A stretch of 40,019 bases of DNA from Paulinella micropora (Eukaryota; Cercozoa; Imbricatea; Euglyphida), in contig BJOX01000056.1 in NCBI GenBank assembly GCA_009731375.1, positions 238,003 to 278,021 on the forward strand, written 5' to 3'. The number at the start of each line of letters is the position of its first letter. The stretch's first letter is position 1. A program made the translations under genes and the position numbers. The notes below the pieces were generated by a model. It saw nothing but the letters and a program-made list of their open reading frames with translations, was not told the DNA's origin and made no database searches. Shown in pieces: positions 1 through 10,198 of this stretch.

Positions 1-742
1 CTAGAGTTTTAGAGTTAAGGAGTTCCAAGTCCGCGTTCTCCTTCCGAAGAGATACGCGGCCCTTCACCAAATGATACTCAGACACCTCCTGCCATACACG
101 TCCTGGCCTATTCAGCACTTCTACATAATCGTCAATCCCAGGAGAGGGTTTAAAACCAAAAGTCCGAACACGCAGCGGCCAAGTTGTACTTCCAGGATCT
201 ACTTCCGTGACCTGACTTACGAGGTATTCCCCTTCTGGAGATCCAAAACGCGTGAAGGTGTTCCAATACCTGATGATATCGCCAGCTCTTATTTCGGCCT
301 TGACTGTTTTGGGACCGTTGCCCTCTACTACCTTGGTGACTTGCACACTGTCGTCATCACTGTCGTCGCTGACTTCAATCTCCCGCCCTGTAGAGAAAGA
401 GCAAGACACAGAGAGAGACAGAGAGAGTGTATGGCACTTTTAATCGTGAATCATAGGGTTACAACCAAACTACACTTCGGCCGTTACTAACCCCAAATGC
501 GCCGTCGTTTAGCCCATTCATCTATTTCCTCGTCAGAGTCCACGGGACGCTGTTCTTTCGTCATGATTGCGTCCACGTCCTCCTCTATCATGCGTTTAAA
601 TACACGCTTGCGCATCTTGTTTCCTGTTGCTTCACTTCCCCTATAGCTACTAACAATGGTGCTGCTGCTGCTGCTTGGCTTGCGCACATTCTTGTTTCTT
701 GTTGCTACACTTCCCCTACTCGTGACGGTGCTGCTGCTGCTG

Positions 743-831
<89 letters not shown>

Positions 832-876
832 GGTTCTGGATCCGGAAACAGTACTTCGCCTTTCAAGATTCCCGTT
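1..876 (-). CDS. Partial two-exon gene with poly-Ser tract and a possible SH3-like domain, open at the window edge
   Basis: Two open stretches join across an intron. Exon A (876 to 492) opens after a TAG at 879-877, runs through a Ser tract of about 33 residues coded by AGT/AGC, a duplicated Ser/Arg/Lys segment and a basic/acidic stretch ending DEWAKRRRIWG. Its end reads G|GTTAGT. Exon B starts at 387 after a pyrimidine-rich tract ending TCTCTACAG. The 104-base intron (388-491) is phase 1 and the frame continues for 129 codons to base 1 without a stop. Exon B has an acidic Ser/Asp patch, then a stretch starting AGDIIRYWNTFTRFG that looks like a small beta-barrel (SH3-like) module; that fold is inference. 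No ATG is certain; the 5' end may connect by splicing to the fragment at 923-1644. Function unknown. The splice join is the strongest evidence that it is real. Confidence 0.55.
731..831. repeat. (CTG)n/(CTA)n trinucleotide tract
   Basis: Four to five CTG units followed by about 29 CTA units. On the minus strand it reads AGT/AGC, a Ser homopolymer, in frame with the downstream exon at 492. A shorter CTG run at 657-675 belongs to an imperfect ~60-bp duplication (roughly 612-675 and 683-745). Confidence 0.85.
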
Positions 877-922
877 CTACGCGCTTGCCGCTCTGACCCT
901 TGGTTTCCATTCCCCACCTTCA

Positions 923-1644
923 CTACTGGTGAACCATAAGGAGCTTCCCTTGCATGTTTGCCATCTTGTCCGTTCGCCTCTTGGCTTGCCTGTCTCTTGC
1001 TTCCCTTTCCTTCTCTCTCAGGACGTAAAATTGCCAATCTTTCCTGCTTGCGACAAAGTCACTCAAAGCTTGCCACTGCGCTCTGTCTATACGTCCTGGC
1101 TCCGACCCAGTCGTCATGCGGATGTTTTTGCTTATCACAGTGCAGTTATTGTCCCATTTCATCGACACCGCCCAGGGGTCTGTAACATCCTGGCTCGATC
1201 TATGCTGTGACTCACCAAATACTGGACGTTTTTGCCCCCATCCACGTACAAGGGCGCCAGTGTTTTATACAAAGCAGGAGGGGCTTGTTTATTATTCCTG
1301 GTCGCTGCCTGTGCAGCGCGAATTCCTTCTGGGTGCCACACGTGTATCTCACCACTCGAAAAATCCGAGGCCGCCTGCGTGACTGTTCCTACGTACACCT
1401 GCTTCTTGACCTCAACCGCTAGCAGCACTCGCGTGTCCATCATGCCCGTGTCAGTGTTTTCTTCTCCGGCGGCCTGTACGACCGCTTCTTGCTCCCGTAT
1501 CAACAGCCTCTGGAACTCTTCGCTTTGTACGCCTATCCTTACTTGTGCCTCCATCAGCCACTTCTCGGGGACCTACTCACACCAAGCCCAACAAGACACT
1601 CCCTCCTGCAATACCGCAACAAGAACATACTCTCTCGTGTTCAT
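923..1644 (-). pseudogene. Broken ORF, possible chromatin-reader-like fragment
   Basis: From the ATG at 1644 the frame runs 23 codons to a TAG (1575-1573), then continues in the same frame to about 1190. There a one-base shift moves the sensible reading into a second frame that ends at 923. The residues on both sides look coding: VYVGTVTQ, GEIHVWHPEG, ALYKTLAPLYVDGGK, then DPWAVSMKWDNN and RIDRAQWQALSDF. The layout of a short beta-rich domain followed by an aromatic-rich stretch resembles accessory domains near the ends of some transposon polyproteins; this is a weak inference. It starts about 90 bases after the USP stop on the same strand, so it may be a neighbouring gene or a broken continuation. 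The TAG could be a decayed CAG. Product unknown. Confidence 0.4.
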
Positions 1645-1731
1645 TTCCTTGATACACTGTGCTCATAGCCCTTCACTGTTCAGAGTTTCAATGAGCACAT
1701 GCATTCATCTCGTTTTTCATACATCACTCAG

Positions 1732-3939
1732 CTAGAGGTTTCCTGGGATCCTTACCAGAGACAGTAGCGTTCGATAGCTTTCCCAGTGATCATCAAGATG
1801 TAGCCCCTGACTGGAGATATCCCATTCCACCTCAGGCTCTTCCCTTTCGTAAAACACTGCAGACACCATACCGGGTTGCTTCTTCGCACTCTCCCACTTG
1901 GACGCAGTATGTGGTCCGTCCGGCCTCCAATGGTCAGGCATGACAGTAACACGATGGTCGTCCACCCGCAACCACCTCTCCAGAATCGGACACCACACAA
2001 TCGCCCAGTAGTGCCCATGCCGGCAGCTGGAGGACTCATCGTGCACTAAAATTGATTTCAGCCTGTACTTCCTACCCGACCCGGGACCCGTCAGGCGACT
2101 TGGTGCCCACGCGCTCGGGTCCCAGACATCCGACGCCAGCGGCACAGCAAACTCCAACGGCACATGCACTGGCCATGTCATGATCCAAGTGTCCGTCTTC
2201 GGATTCCCCAGTACATCCTGTTCCAGACCCTTGAGGTACGCTCCCCTTGAAATACTGAGTCGTAGCTTTTTCGGCCAACGCTGCAGAAATGGCGTTGTTA
2301 TCACTTGACCGTTCTGATTGCGACCGCACTGCCGACAATCGTATCGGCTTTTCTCGTCTTGCACATATGGCGCAAACGCAAGCTGCAACATTTTCGTCAC
2401 GCTCTGTTGCCTTTCGTCCTCTGACACAGGGAGCAGCGGCAAATCCCACAGCCCGTGTTCTTCCAGGTTAACTTCTTTGTGGATCCACCTGTGCTTTGTC
2501 CGACACTGTCTGCACGCAAAGCCGCGGACCACAAACAGTTCCTTGGCTGCAAAATGTTCCTGTATCCTCGCTTTCTCGGAGTTTAAGGAGACCGGGTAAT
2601 CCCTCTTGGTGGGCCTGCCTCCACAAGTAGGAAGCTTGGAATGCCATTCCTCCCTGGTCACACCACGTGCCACTTCTAGCATACCTGCAAGTAATTCCAT
2701 AGCATCTTGCTGGACACCAATACCTTGCACACGCAAAGAACGCCACGTATCGCTTGCGTCAACAACTCTAGGCCCGGTTTCCCTCACACTATGCACGGTG
2801 CGGCGCAGCTTCTTGAGGGCGCAGTCCGGGCAGGACGTCTTGGTACAAGCTTTTTGCTGCTGCGCGTTACAAGAAAAAGCAAACTCGCAAACCACAGGGG
2901 CGTTGATGCAGCATGTATTCCCTGTGTTTGACAGCCCCGCGTAGGTAGGCCCGACATCTGACCGCTTCACTGCAAGCTTCCGGCGAGACTGTTTTCCTGC
3001 TTCCGCGCCTTTTCCTGCTCCCTGGCCTGCAGCCTTTTGGTTAGCGTTGTTGCCAGGTTCCACTCCCGTTGGTTTGCCACTGTTGCCTGATGGTCCTCGC
3101 TTGTTAGTTTTCCTGCCAATGAGTTTCTTCAGCTGTGGGTTCGCAGGGATTGCCTTGGTCCAGTGGTGCTTCTTGCCTGCGTCAGGTGCTGGTCCCGAAG
3201 ACGTAGACTTGTCGCTGTGTTCCTTCTCACTGACTGGTATCGCCTTTGTGATCATTACTATCTTGGCCTTGCGCTCGCCTGGTGTACGCCGCTGATCACT
3301 ATCAACCCCTTGCAAACCTTCCATCACTGGTTCTGGCTCCGCCATCTGCATGTTTTGCGCAATCGTCCTCCCCTGTTCCTTGGCAGCTCGTTCACTCTCG
3401 TCATCATCGGCCATCAGCATGTGTGCTTTACACAACTGCGCAACAGTGACTTTCTGGATCGTGTACTCCGACATGAGCGGTTTTCTTTGCATCGACTGCT
3501 TCAACTTCTTACACTGTGACATCAGCTCCCCGAAAAGTCCAAACGTTTCACGCTCCCGCTTCGGAACTAGGGTGATCCTGTCAAGGTACTGCGGTTCATC
3601 CACTTGTCCATGCAGTGTAACCAGAGTGTAGAGTTTTGTCAGACGCGGTTTTTGCTTCTCTTCAACCCCGTCCTGAGTCAGCCGTTGCTTTTTGCTTTTT
3701 GGCTTCTCCATGTCCCTGATGGACCACACTACGGCTGGTATATGCGCACATTTCCAAAGCGTGTTCTTGGTGGTGAAGTCTTGCGTCTCTGGGAAGAAAA
3801 ACACAGTATCGCCAACACGAATGTCCTGAGCGGTCACCGCAACTTCTCTGTCACGTTTGGCGATCTGTCTCTTAATGCTGGCGAGCTTGGAGGCCACCAA
3901 GTCCTTCTGGGTCAGTTTCGCTTCCCACCGCACCGTCAA
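1732..3939 (-). CDS. Ubiquitin-specific protease (USP, peptidase C19) domain protein
   Basis: A 735-codon stretch without a stop. Residues about 40-130 (IRVGDTVFFF ... LYTLVTLHG ... LDRITLVPK) resemble the small C-terminal domain of retroelement integrases; this is inference. Residues 200-330 are a Lys/Gly/Pro linker. From 333 a USP fold follows in order: Cys box GLSNTGNTCC (nucleophile Cys344), the QQDAMELL box (410-417), two CxxC pairs (476/479 and 535/538) as in the USP zinc ribbon, KLRLSIS (about 559), His box SSCRHGHYW (His643) and WLRVDD (Asp660/661). The full triad suggests a working deubiquitinase that would remove ubiquitin from proteins. There is no ATG at the 5' end; the frame probably joins the exons at 3962-4544 by splicing or across a frameshift. 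The first in-frame Met is residue 77. It could be a host gene or transposon cargo. Confidence 0.75.
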   Translation of the reverse strand: MTVRWEAKLTQKDLVASKLASIKRQIAKRDREVAVTAQDIRVGDTVFFFPETQDFTTKNTLWKCAHIPAVVWSIRDMEKPKSKKQRLTQDGVEEKQKPRLTKLYTLVTLHGQVDEPQYLDRITLVPKRERETFGLFGELMSQCKKLKQSMQRKPLMSEYTIQKVTVAQLCKAHMLMADDDESERAAKEQGRTIAQNMQMAEPEPVMEGLQGVDSDQRRTPGERKAKIVMITKAIPVSEKEHSDKSTSSGPAPDAGKKHHWTKAIPANPQLKKLIGRKTNKRGPSGNSGKPTGVEPGNNANQKAAGQGAGKGAEAGKQSRRKLAVKRSDVGPTYAGLSNTGNTCCINAPVVCEFAFSCNAQQQKACTKTSCPDCALKKLRRTVHSVRETGPRVVDASDTWRSLRVQGIGVQQDAMELLAGMLEVARGVTREEWHSKLPTCGGRPTKRDYPVSLNSEKARIQEHFAAKELFVVRGFACRQCRTKHRWIHKEVNLEEHGLWDLPLLPVSEDERQQSVTKMLQLAFAPYVQDEKSRYDCRQCGRNQNGQVITTPFLQRWPKKLRLSISRGAYLKGLEQDVLGNPKTDTWIMTWPVHVPLEFAVPLASDVWDPSAWAPSRLTGPGSGRKYRLKSILVHDESSSCRHGHYWAIVWCPILERWLRVDDHRVTVMPDHWRPDGPHTASKWESAKKQPGMVSAVFYEREEPEVEWDISSQGLHLDDHWESYRTLLSLVRIPGNL

Positions 3940-3961
3940 CCTTGGTTCGCCAGTCCTTCAG

Positions 3962-4544
3962 CTAATTTTTCTGTTTGATCGCCTGTGGCAAGTTTGGAGA
4001 GACTTTGTCCAATACTGCCGCGTCCTGGAGAGTCTGTGACAGACAGAACATGTTTGCGTTTTTGAGCAGCGACAGACAGGTGGGTATGCAGGCAGAGACA
4101 TAGACGCAGTTGCAGTACCTTAAGCACTGACTTGAGGGTTTTCGTGCAGGTGATTTTTTTTGGATCAACTGACCCGTCGACAGACGATTTCCCATCAAAA
4201 AGACTTTGAAAAGCGACGAAAAGCAAAACTGAGGACAAAAGGACGTCTTCAAGACCATCGTGGGCAGTCAAGTCCACAGGGCCAGTGTACGATCTTGAAC
4301 CCGACGATGACGCCGATGCTGGCAATGTTACTTGCTTGACGAACCCCACGTCCGGTAACGGGCCAACGTTGGCATAAGTTGTCCCTTTACTTTCTTTGTC
4401 ATTTTTTCCCGTTTTCGCATTTGCTCCTTTTGTTTTTTGGCGATCGGGCTTTTCTCCCCTGGCTCGCCCTCGCTCTTGTGCTCGCATAAATCTTTGGTTA
4501 CACTCGTCCCATTTCACGCAAAGGCCACTGTAACCCTTGATGAT
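3962..4544 (-). CDS. Upstream exons of the USP gene (two exons)
   Basis: The first exon, 4544 to 4119, starts behind a strong acceptor (TGCGTCTGTTTACAG) and ends AAG|GTACTG; it is exactly 142 codons, phase 0 at both ends. It codes a Cys/Trp patch (CVKWDEC), a very basic stretch ([13 protein letters not shown]) and an acidic to hydrophobic segment ([15 protein letters not shown]). The 85-base intron (4118-4034) ends TTCTGTCTGTCACAG. The next exon begins at 4033 and reads [15 protein letters not shown] to an in-frame TAG at 3964-3962. Beyond the TAG the same frame stays sensible (LKDWRTK) and then needs a one-base shift into the USP frame. It is therefore likely the 5' part of the USP gene, damaged or mis-assembled at 3940-3965. 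The upstream intron contains the (TG)n tract. Confidence 0.55.
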
Positions 4545-4572
4545 CTGTAAACAGACGCAACAGTCGGGCATG

Positions 4573-4692
4573 CACACACGAACACACACACACACACACA
4601 TACACACACACACACACACACATACACACACGCACACACACGCACACACACACGCACGCACGCACGCACACACACACACACACACAAACACA
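4573..4692. repeat. (CA)n/(CACG)n microsatellite
   Basis: Alternating CA with CACG interruptions. It lies just upstream of the acceptor at 4545 on the minus strand and so inside an intron or between genes. Open frames across it are only Cys/Val or Thr/His repeats and are not genes. Confidence 0.9.
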
Positions 4693-4834
4693 GAACACAG
4701 AACACAGCACACGTGCATACATTCATGCATACAGGCATACATAGAAATACGCACCTACGCGCATACACACATTAACATACATGTGTACGTACGTACAGAT
4801 ATAAGACCTCTCGAAGCATAAGTCTGCATGTGTC

Positions 4835-4949
4835 TTATATCTCGTCTTGCATGTGTCTGAGAATCTCGCAGTGTTCCTCCACAAATCTGAACGCCATGTA
4901 TGCGGGTTCCGTAGCATCCCGTCCACCTGCATGGTTCCGTAGCATAGAT

Positions 4950-4996
<47 letters not shown>

Positions 4997-5111
4997 GAGA
5001 GAGAAACAGAGAGAGAAACAGAGAGAAACAGAGAGAGAGAGAGAGAGAAACAGAGAGAGAGAGAGAGAGAGAGAAACAGAGAGAAACAGAGAGAGAGAGA
5101 GAGACAGAGAG

Positions 5112-5148
<37 letters not shown>

Positions 5149-5159
5149 GAGAGAGAGAG

Positions 5160-5218
<59 letters not shown>

Positions 5219-5358
5219 AGAGAGAGCGCGCACGGACCTGTTTCCTTGTAGCCATTGCCACAGATGGTTTTCACATCCTTGCTTACAGTCCCGAAGACCC
5301 AACAAGCTTGGATGATATCTATAATGATCTGACCGTTTGCATCCAATTCCGCAGACAT
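4835..5358 (-). CDS. Small two-exon gene, 70-aa hypothetical protein
   Basis: Exon 1 runs from an ATG at 5358 to 5238 (40 codons plus one base) and ends ACAG|GTCCGT. The intron (5237-4927) is almost wholly a (CT)n tract on this strand. Exon 2 starts at 4926 after CCATGCAG and ends at a TAA (4837-4835). The phase-1 join keeps the frame and gives a 70-residue protein: start MSAELDANGQIIIDIIQ, middle CWVFGTVSKDVK, end FVEEHCEILRHMQDEI. It is a mixed hydrophobic and acidic chain with four Cys and no signal peptide. I do not recognise the family. Support: sensible residues on both sides, a phase match, a real stop and splice consensus. An upstream 5' UTR intron is possible (a GTGAGC lies near 5390). 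Confidence 0.55.
4950..5226. repeat. (GA)n tract with GAAACA interruptions
   Basis: About 275 bases of (GA)n broken by GAAACA units; on the minus strand it is (CT)n. It forms nearly the whole intron of the 70-aa gene and supplies a very long polypyrimidine stretch before its acceptor. Confidence 0.9.
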
Positions 5359-5465
5359 GAATGGCTCAGGTCAGGTCAGGCTCACCTATTATCATACATT
5401 ACATAACAATAGATAACATTGCATACATTAAAAATCAATGCTTTACGCACGTTACTTACTTTGAG

Positions 5466-5695
5466 TACATACATACAATATTACATACATACAAATTACA
5501 TACATACATACATACATACATACAAACACGTACATATATAGATACATACATACACACGTATATACATACATACTAATACATACCTGCAAGCATACATACA
5601 TACATACATACGCACATACACACATACATACGCATACATAAAATGATACATACCATACAATACATATGCATACATACATACATACAATACATACC
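5466..5695. repeat. (CATA)n microsatellite
   Basis: Imperfect CATA/TACA repeats with scattered ATAT and CACA variants. No gene is seen between 5360 and 5695. Confidence 0.85.
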
Positions 5696-5696
5696 T

Positions 5697-6800
5697 CGAC
5701 CTAAGTTACGAAAGTTCGCCGTGGGTGTTGCGTTTGGTGGGAAATGCCAGGAAAAAGTAGTGATGAAAGTTTGGAGGGGGGAAGGAGCAAGTCTGGGTAA
5801 GGTGCAAGGTAAACAGGGTGCAGCCGACCTCGTCCTAAGGGCTGACCTCGATCTAAGTTACGAAAGCTCGTCGTGGGTGGTACGTGTGGTGGGAAATGGC
5901 AAGGAAAAGTAGTGGTGAAAGTTTGGAGCGGGAAGGAGCAAGTCTGGGCGAGGTGCAAGGGAAACAGTGGTAAATCCGACTTCCACCTAAGCGCCAATCT
6001 CGACCTCAGGCTTGAAAGTTCGTCCTGGATGTTGTGTTCGGTGGGAACTGTGAACAAGAAGAATTGGTGAAAGTTTGGAGCGGGAAGGAGCAAGTCTGGG
6101 CGAGCTGCGCTGTAAACAGTGTAAATNNNNNNNNNNGAGGGTAAATCCGACCTCGACCTAAGCGCCGATCTCGACCTAAGTCACAAAATTTCGTCCTGGG
6201 TGTTACGTGTGGTGGGAAGTGTGAGGAAAAAGTCGTGGTGAACGTTTGGAGCGAGAAGGAGCAAGTCTGGGCAAGGTGCACGGTAAACAGGGTGTAGCCG
6301 ACCTCGACCTAAGCGCCGACCTCGACCTAAGGTACGAAATTGCGTGGAGGGTGTTACGTGTGGTGGGAAGTGTGGGGGAGAAGTCGTGGTGAAAGTTTGG
6401 GGCGGCAAGGAGCAAATCTGGGCGAGCTGTACTGGAAACAAGGTGAATCCGACCACGGATTCCGACCTCGACCTAAGGGCCCACCTCAACCTAAGTCACG
6501 AAATTTGGTCCTGGGTGTTACGTGTGGTGGGAAGTGTGGGGCGGGAAGGAGCAAGTCTGGGCGAGCTGCGCTGTAAAGAGGAAGTCGTGGTGAAAGTTTG
6601 GGGCGGGAAGGAGCAAGTCTGGGCGAGCTGTACTGGAAACAGGGTGAACCCGACCTCGACGTAGGGGGCCCACCTCGACCTAAGTCATGAAAATGAGGTT
6701 GAAAACTTTTTTGTGGAGAATTCAATTGCGATGAATTTAGTGAAAGTTTGAGGTGAAAAGGAGCACGTTTGACTGAGTTGTGTTGAAAATAAGTTTTCAC
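5697..6800. repeat. Minisatellite of about 150 bp, seven units
   Basis: The marker GTGAAAGTTTGG (or a close variant) recurs at about 5763, 5915, 6067, 6238, 6389, 6590 and 6739, a spacing of 149-152 bases except where a 10-N gap (6127-6136) or an internal ~50-bp duplication (6540-6640) adds length. Each unit also carries CGACCTCGACCTAAG and a GGTGTTACGTGTGGTGGGAA-like stretch. Units diverge toward 6800. Open frames through it are repeat shadows. It separates the RE-B fragments from the 0-5.4 kb genes. Confidence 0.85.
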
Positions 6801-6804
6801 TTTT

Positions 6805-6863
6805 TGGCGAATTCGGGAATGTTCAGCCCCTGGCGAATTCGGGACAGTCTGGCGAATTCGGGA
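6805..6863. repeat. Triple 14-bp repeat TGGCGAATTCGGGA
   Basis: Exact copies at 6805-6818, 6831-6844 and 6850-6863. The cluster sits at the point where the integrase-like reading on the minus strand breaks off, so it probably marks a rearrangement junction. Confidence 0.8.
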
Positions 6864-6864
6864 C

Positions 6865-7032
6865 AGTACACAGATATTTGAATTTTCCCGCCCCCGCCTC
6901 CGGGAAAGAACCAACATGATCGATATGCAAAGTATCAAAAATATGCATAGTACCCCGTACCCCACCGGCATCTATTGCACCGGCATCTGACTGGTAATAA
7001 ATTCCGGCGCCTCCCGCCGCCGACTGCAATTG
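6865..7032 (-). pseudogene. Truncated integrase catalytic-core fragment (RE-B)
   Basis: On the minus strand the frame reads FDTLHIDHVGSFP, a short spacer, then GKFKYLCTV. This matches the start of the DDE integrase core in Ty3/Gypsy elements, where the Asp of HIDHVG is the first catalytic residue and the KYLCTV strand leads to the next motif. The reading breaks into the TGGCGAATTCGGGA repeats at 6863, so the second Asp and the Glu are missing. Upstream is a Gly-rich frame and a 10-N gap flanked by a C homopolymer (7033-7058). It follows the RE-B gag on the same strand. Non-functional fragment. Confidence 0.5.
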
Positions 7033-7042
7033 NNNNNNNNNN

Positions 7043-9671
7043 CCCCCCCCCCCCCCCGTAAGCATTTGCACCAGCATAAGGGGTATTCCCATACCAGTAC
7101 CCTCCTGTAGGTACCGACTTGAGTTGATACGCTCCCTCGACCTTGATCGTTCTCGATCCCGATCTCAAGGCGGTGACCGTCTACGCTCCCTCGAGCTCCG
7201 ACGCTCTCGATCGTAGCCTCCTCGGTCACTATCATGACAAGATCGACCTCCCGATCCTCGATCATTACGACCACCATCGCTTCGCCGACCCCGAGATCGT
7301 GAACGACTGCATCGTTCAGCCGACCTTGCTCGCTCTCGACGATCACCTGAGCTCGCCGCCGTACCCTTGTATTCCCAAGAGGGATCCTCCATCGTGTGCC
7401 CCCACTTCACAGGGTTGTCCTTCCAAACGAAACCGGTGCATCACCCGGAGATTGGGTTCCAGACGGTGTACTTTTCTCACTCACCTTTCTGGTAAGGTGC
7501 CTCCTTCGGATCCGTCCACCCCTTCATCTCATAAGCCTTCTTATCACGCTGAGAAGGTTTCGGAGCTCCTCCCTGTACTTGCCCGCATCGAGCAGACCTT
7601 TGAAAGGACCCACAGGCCAATCGTGGCGTATTCTTTCCAAGACCTCCTTCTGCACAGAATGATCCCAACGTTTCGGATGAAACTTTTTGCATGCAGCCTT
7701 GCACATAGCTCCCGTCTTGAGCCATAATGCACCCGCTTTCTTCATGCAAAGGGGTCGCCCCCCCAAGGCTTTCTTGTTGAAGGCAGGCCTCTCGCCTCGA
7801 CCCATCCCCGGGCCACGATGACCACCAGACCCATAATACTGAGCGCCCCTACGCGGGTATCCCTGCTCATAGAATGCTTCCTCATCCTGTAGGTCCAAGG
7901 GACCACCTTGATCTCTTCCCGTAAGTTGTTGATTTCCCTGAGGGGGAGATTGAGGCTTAGGGCCAGTGTACTTCCACCCATCGACAATAGTTTTCTGCAC
8001 ACATCGCATGCGACCCACCATGTCGTCCTCGACGACCCATGTCTCCGGGCCGGAGTCTGCATTGTCCACCTTCATGGACGCCCATAACTCCGTATCACCT
8101 TGGAGCTCCTTGACAAGCTTCGAGAAAGTGGCGTTCTCTGTCGAAGAGGACCTCAGCCACCAACTTCAAGGCCCCCGTACGAGAGAGTATGATAGCCATA
8201 ACTATCACTCTCTGAAATATATAGTGCAACACTAGCTTCTTTGTCAGCGTCCACCTAGCCTCAATCTTGAGCTGATCCACCTCCTGAGCCTTCGATGCGA
8301 AAGCATGAAAACTCTTTTTGTCTCTAAGCATAAGACCAATGCTTTCCACACACATGGCATCTGATCTCAAAAGCTTGAGCTGTTCCCAATGAATGTTCCA
8401 CTCATCACTCTTAGACAGCCATTCGTTGTCGGACAGCCGATTGAAAACGAAAAAACCTGTCTGCCACGATGGCAACCTCCTCAGGCAGGATAATGCCTGC
8501 AGAACGACAAACTCGACGTACTTCTGCCAACCAAGCACGGATCTCTGCAATAGCTTAGGATCCGTCGCCTTATTTATGTCAATAGACGAGGCCTTTTGAT
8601 CGCCAAGAAGACGGTCCGCGTCTTAAAGCTTTCTGATGTCGTTCCACCGTACGACGTCGTTCCTCTTCGTTCCTCTCGAGCTTATGGGTCCAAGAGCAGA
8701 CTTTCATTTTTCTGCAAGCAGCCTGCTGGTTCCACGCTACTGCAAAATGACCAAAAGCCCTGGCCATAAACGCAATCGAATCTGCCACCAACAGTTGCTC
8801 CACTGTAGCAAGCTTTTGAGCTGCTCCCACTGAAGCCCAACTGGGAAGATTCCCACCTGCGTCCCTGGTGCCCCACAAGACATCCATTGCGTCGAAGAGT
8901 TTGGTGAGAACGTCGTCCATGGAGACGACATTCACCGATACGCCCGGAGGGCGAAAAATAAGGTTTCCCATTGCGAACACAGTGGGTGACACTGCATCCC
9001 ACTCTCGACCATGAAAAAAAGCGAAATTTTGCATTTCATCCCACTTGGGGTGTCCCTCGTCTAAAACATCCCAAGCATGCCAGCAACCAATCAAGTCATA
9101 CAAAGGTTGCCCATGTTGCTTGTAGAAATCCTTGAAGAGCCCCATGCTCAAGGAAACAACATTCCACACCTCTGTTCGAACTCGTCTTGCAACTGCCATG
9201 TTGAAGTTCACCAGCCTGTCGGTAGAAGCCATCATTCTGGACGCCGCCAGCCTCTCAGGCGTCCAGTATGGAGTTCCCATCCCCACAGCTTCCGAGATTT
9301 GGACAATCATCTCAGCAGCCATGATTTCATTAGCCACTAGTCTGTCCCACTGCAATTGCAGACCACACATCTCTCGTAGCTCCAGTTCCCAAGGCATCAA
9401 TGACTGTTTTGACAGTCTGTGCTGCCCTTATCAACGGAAGTTGATCAGCCCAACTGTCACCAGTCAGACGTGCTTGCCAAATCGCATGTAAATCGTCCAT
9501 CAGACGAGCAGATGTCCCAGCAATTACAGGAGTGGTCCCTCCTGAGGACGAAGAACTCGTGCCCAAGGCCGGTGTCAGCCCCATCCTTCATACACCGACC
9601 GACAGAGGCATCCTCAGGCCTCCGACACTACCACCATACGGTGTAGCATACTGACTTCCTAAGTGTGACAT
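7043..9671 (-). pseudogene. Decayed Gag-like gene of a second retroelement (RE-B)
   Basis: Starts at an ATG (9671) 12 bases after an acceptor-like CATTGCAG. After 27 codons there is an in-frame TGA (9590-9588), then the same frame continues. One-base shifts near 9385, 8630, 8140 and 7560, and TGAs at 7479-7477 and 7443-7441, break the rest, yet both sides of every break read as protein. The product would be about 800 residues: a helical N-terminal two-thirds (for example WQARLTGDSWADQLPLIRAA and RSVLGWQKYVEFVVLQAL), a Gly/Pro/Arg stretch, a Cys/His cluster (MCKAACKKFH, 7680-7720), an Arg/Ser-rich tract (7165-7340) and a Gly-rich end at the gap. The helical core followed by a basic Arg/Gly tail, with an integrase scrap after it, suggests Gag. 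Parts (NRLSDNEWLSKSDEWNIHW) look distantly like the RE-A Gag. It could instead be a host gene. Confidence 0.45.
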
Positions 9672-10198
9672 TCTCCTCCTCTTCTGCAATGATAACATGT
9701 ATTAATAAGAGTGAGAGAAAGAATAGCCTCAGAGAGATGAGACAAAAACAGAAGGCACACAACACACACGCAACACTGCTACCCAAACAGCTTATGTGCT
9801 ATGTCTGTGCCACAATCTCCTTGTATCTTGTTCAAGTCAAAACCAGACGTGTATATTATTATTTCCTCACACAATCTGTTTCTATCCCTCTCCCCTAAGA
9901 ATGGAGAGTCCAACTATATAACTTAAGCAAAACTTGAAAAAGGTCAACACCCTTTTCTGTTCAAGTTGGATTTTCAAGTTATCAAAAACACCAGGAAAAT
10001 CACCTGAAGCGAGCCTGAAACACGTGAGAATTTTTGCTTTTTGTGAACCTCACGAAAAGCAAAAGCAAACCCCGTTTAACTTTTGTTAGCGATTCCAGAT
10101 GTAACAGGAACAGCTACTATCTCTGACATTTAGTCGTCACTCAACGTGAGAGGGGCAGACCAAGCATAAGAGTGAAGTAACCACAAGCCGGACGAAAC
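9672..10198. other. Spacer between RE-B gag and RE-A 5' LTR
   Basis: No gene seen. On the minus strand a 3' splice-like site (TGTTATCATTGCAG) ends at 9684, just before the RE-B gag ATG. AT-rich DNA follows, then unique sequence up to the RE-A LTR. No LTR for RE-B could be recognised. Confidence 0.4.

Noticed and set aside
2289-3978. Plus-strand frames opposite the USP gene
   Set aside because: They are antisense shadows of the USP coding frame, with no domain and short length.
4723-5358. A 211-codon minus-strand frame starting at 5358
   Set aside because: Only its first 40 codons are non-repetitive; the rest is the (CT)n intron and microsatellite. The spliced 70-aa reading is better supported.
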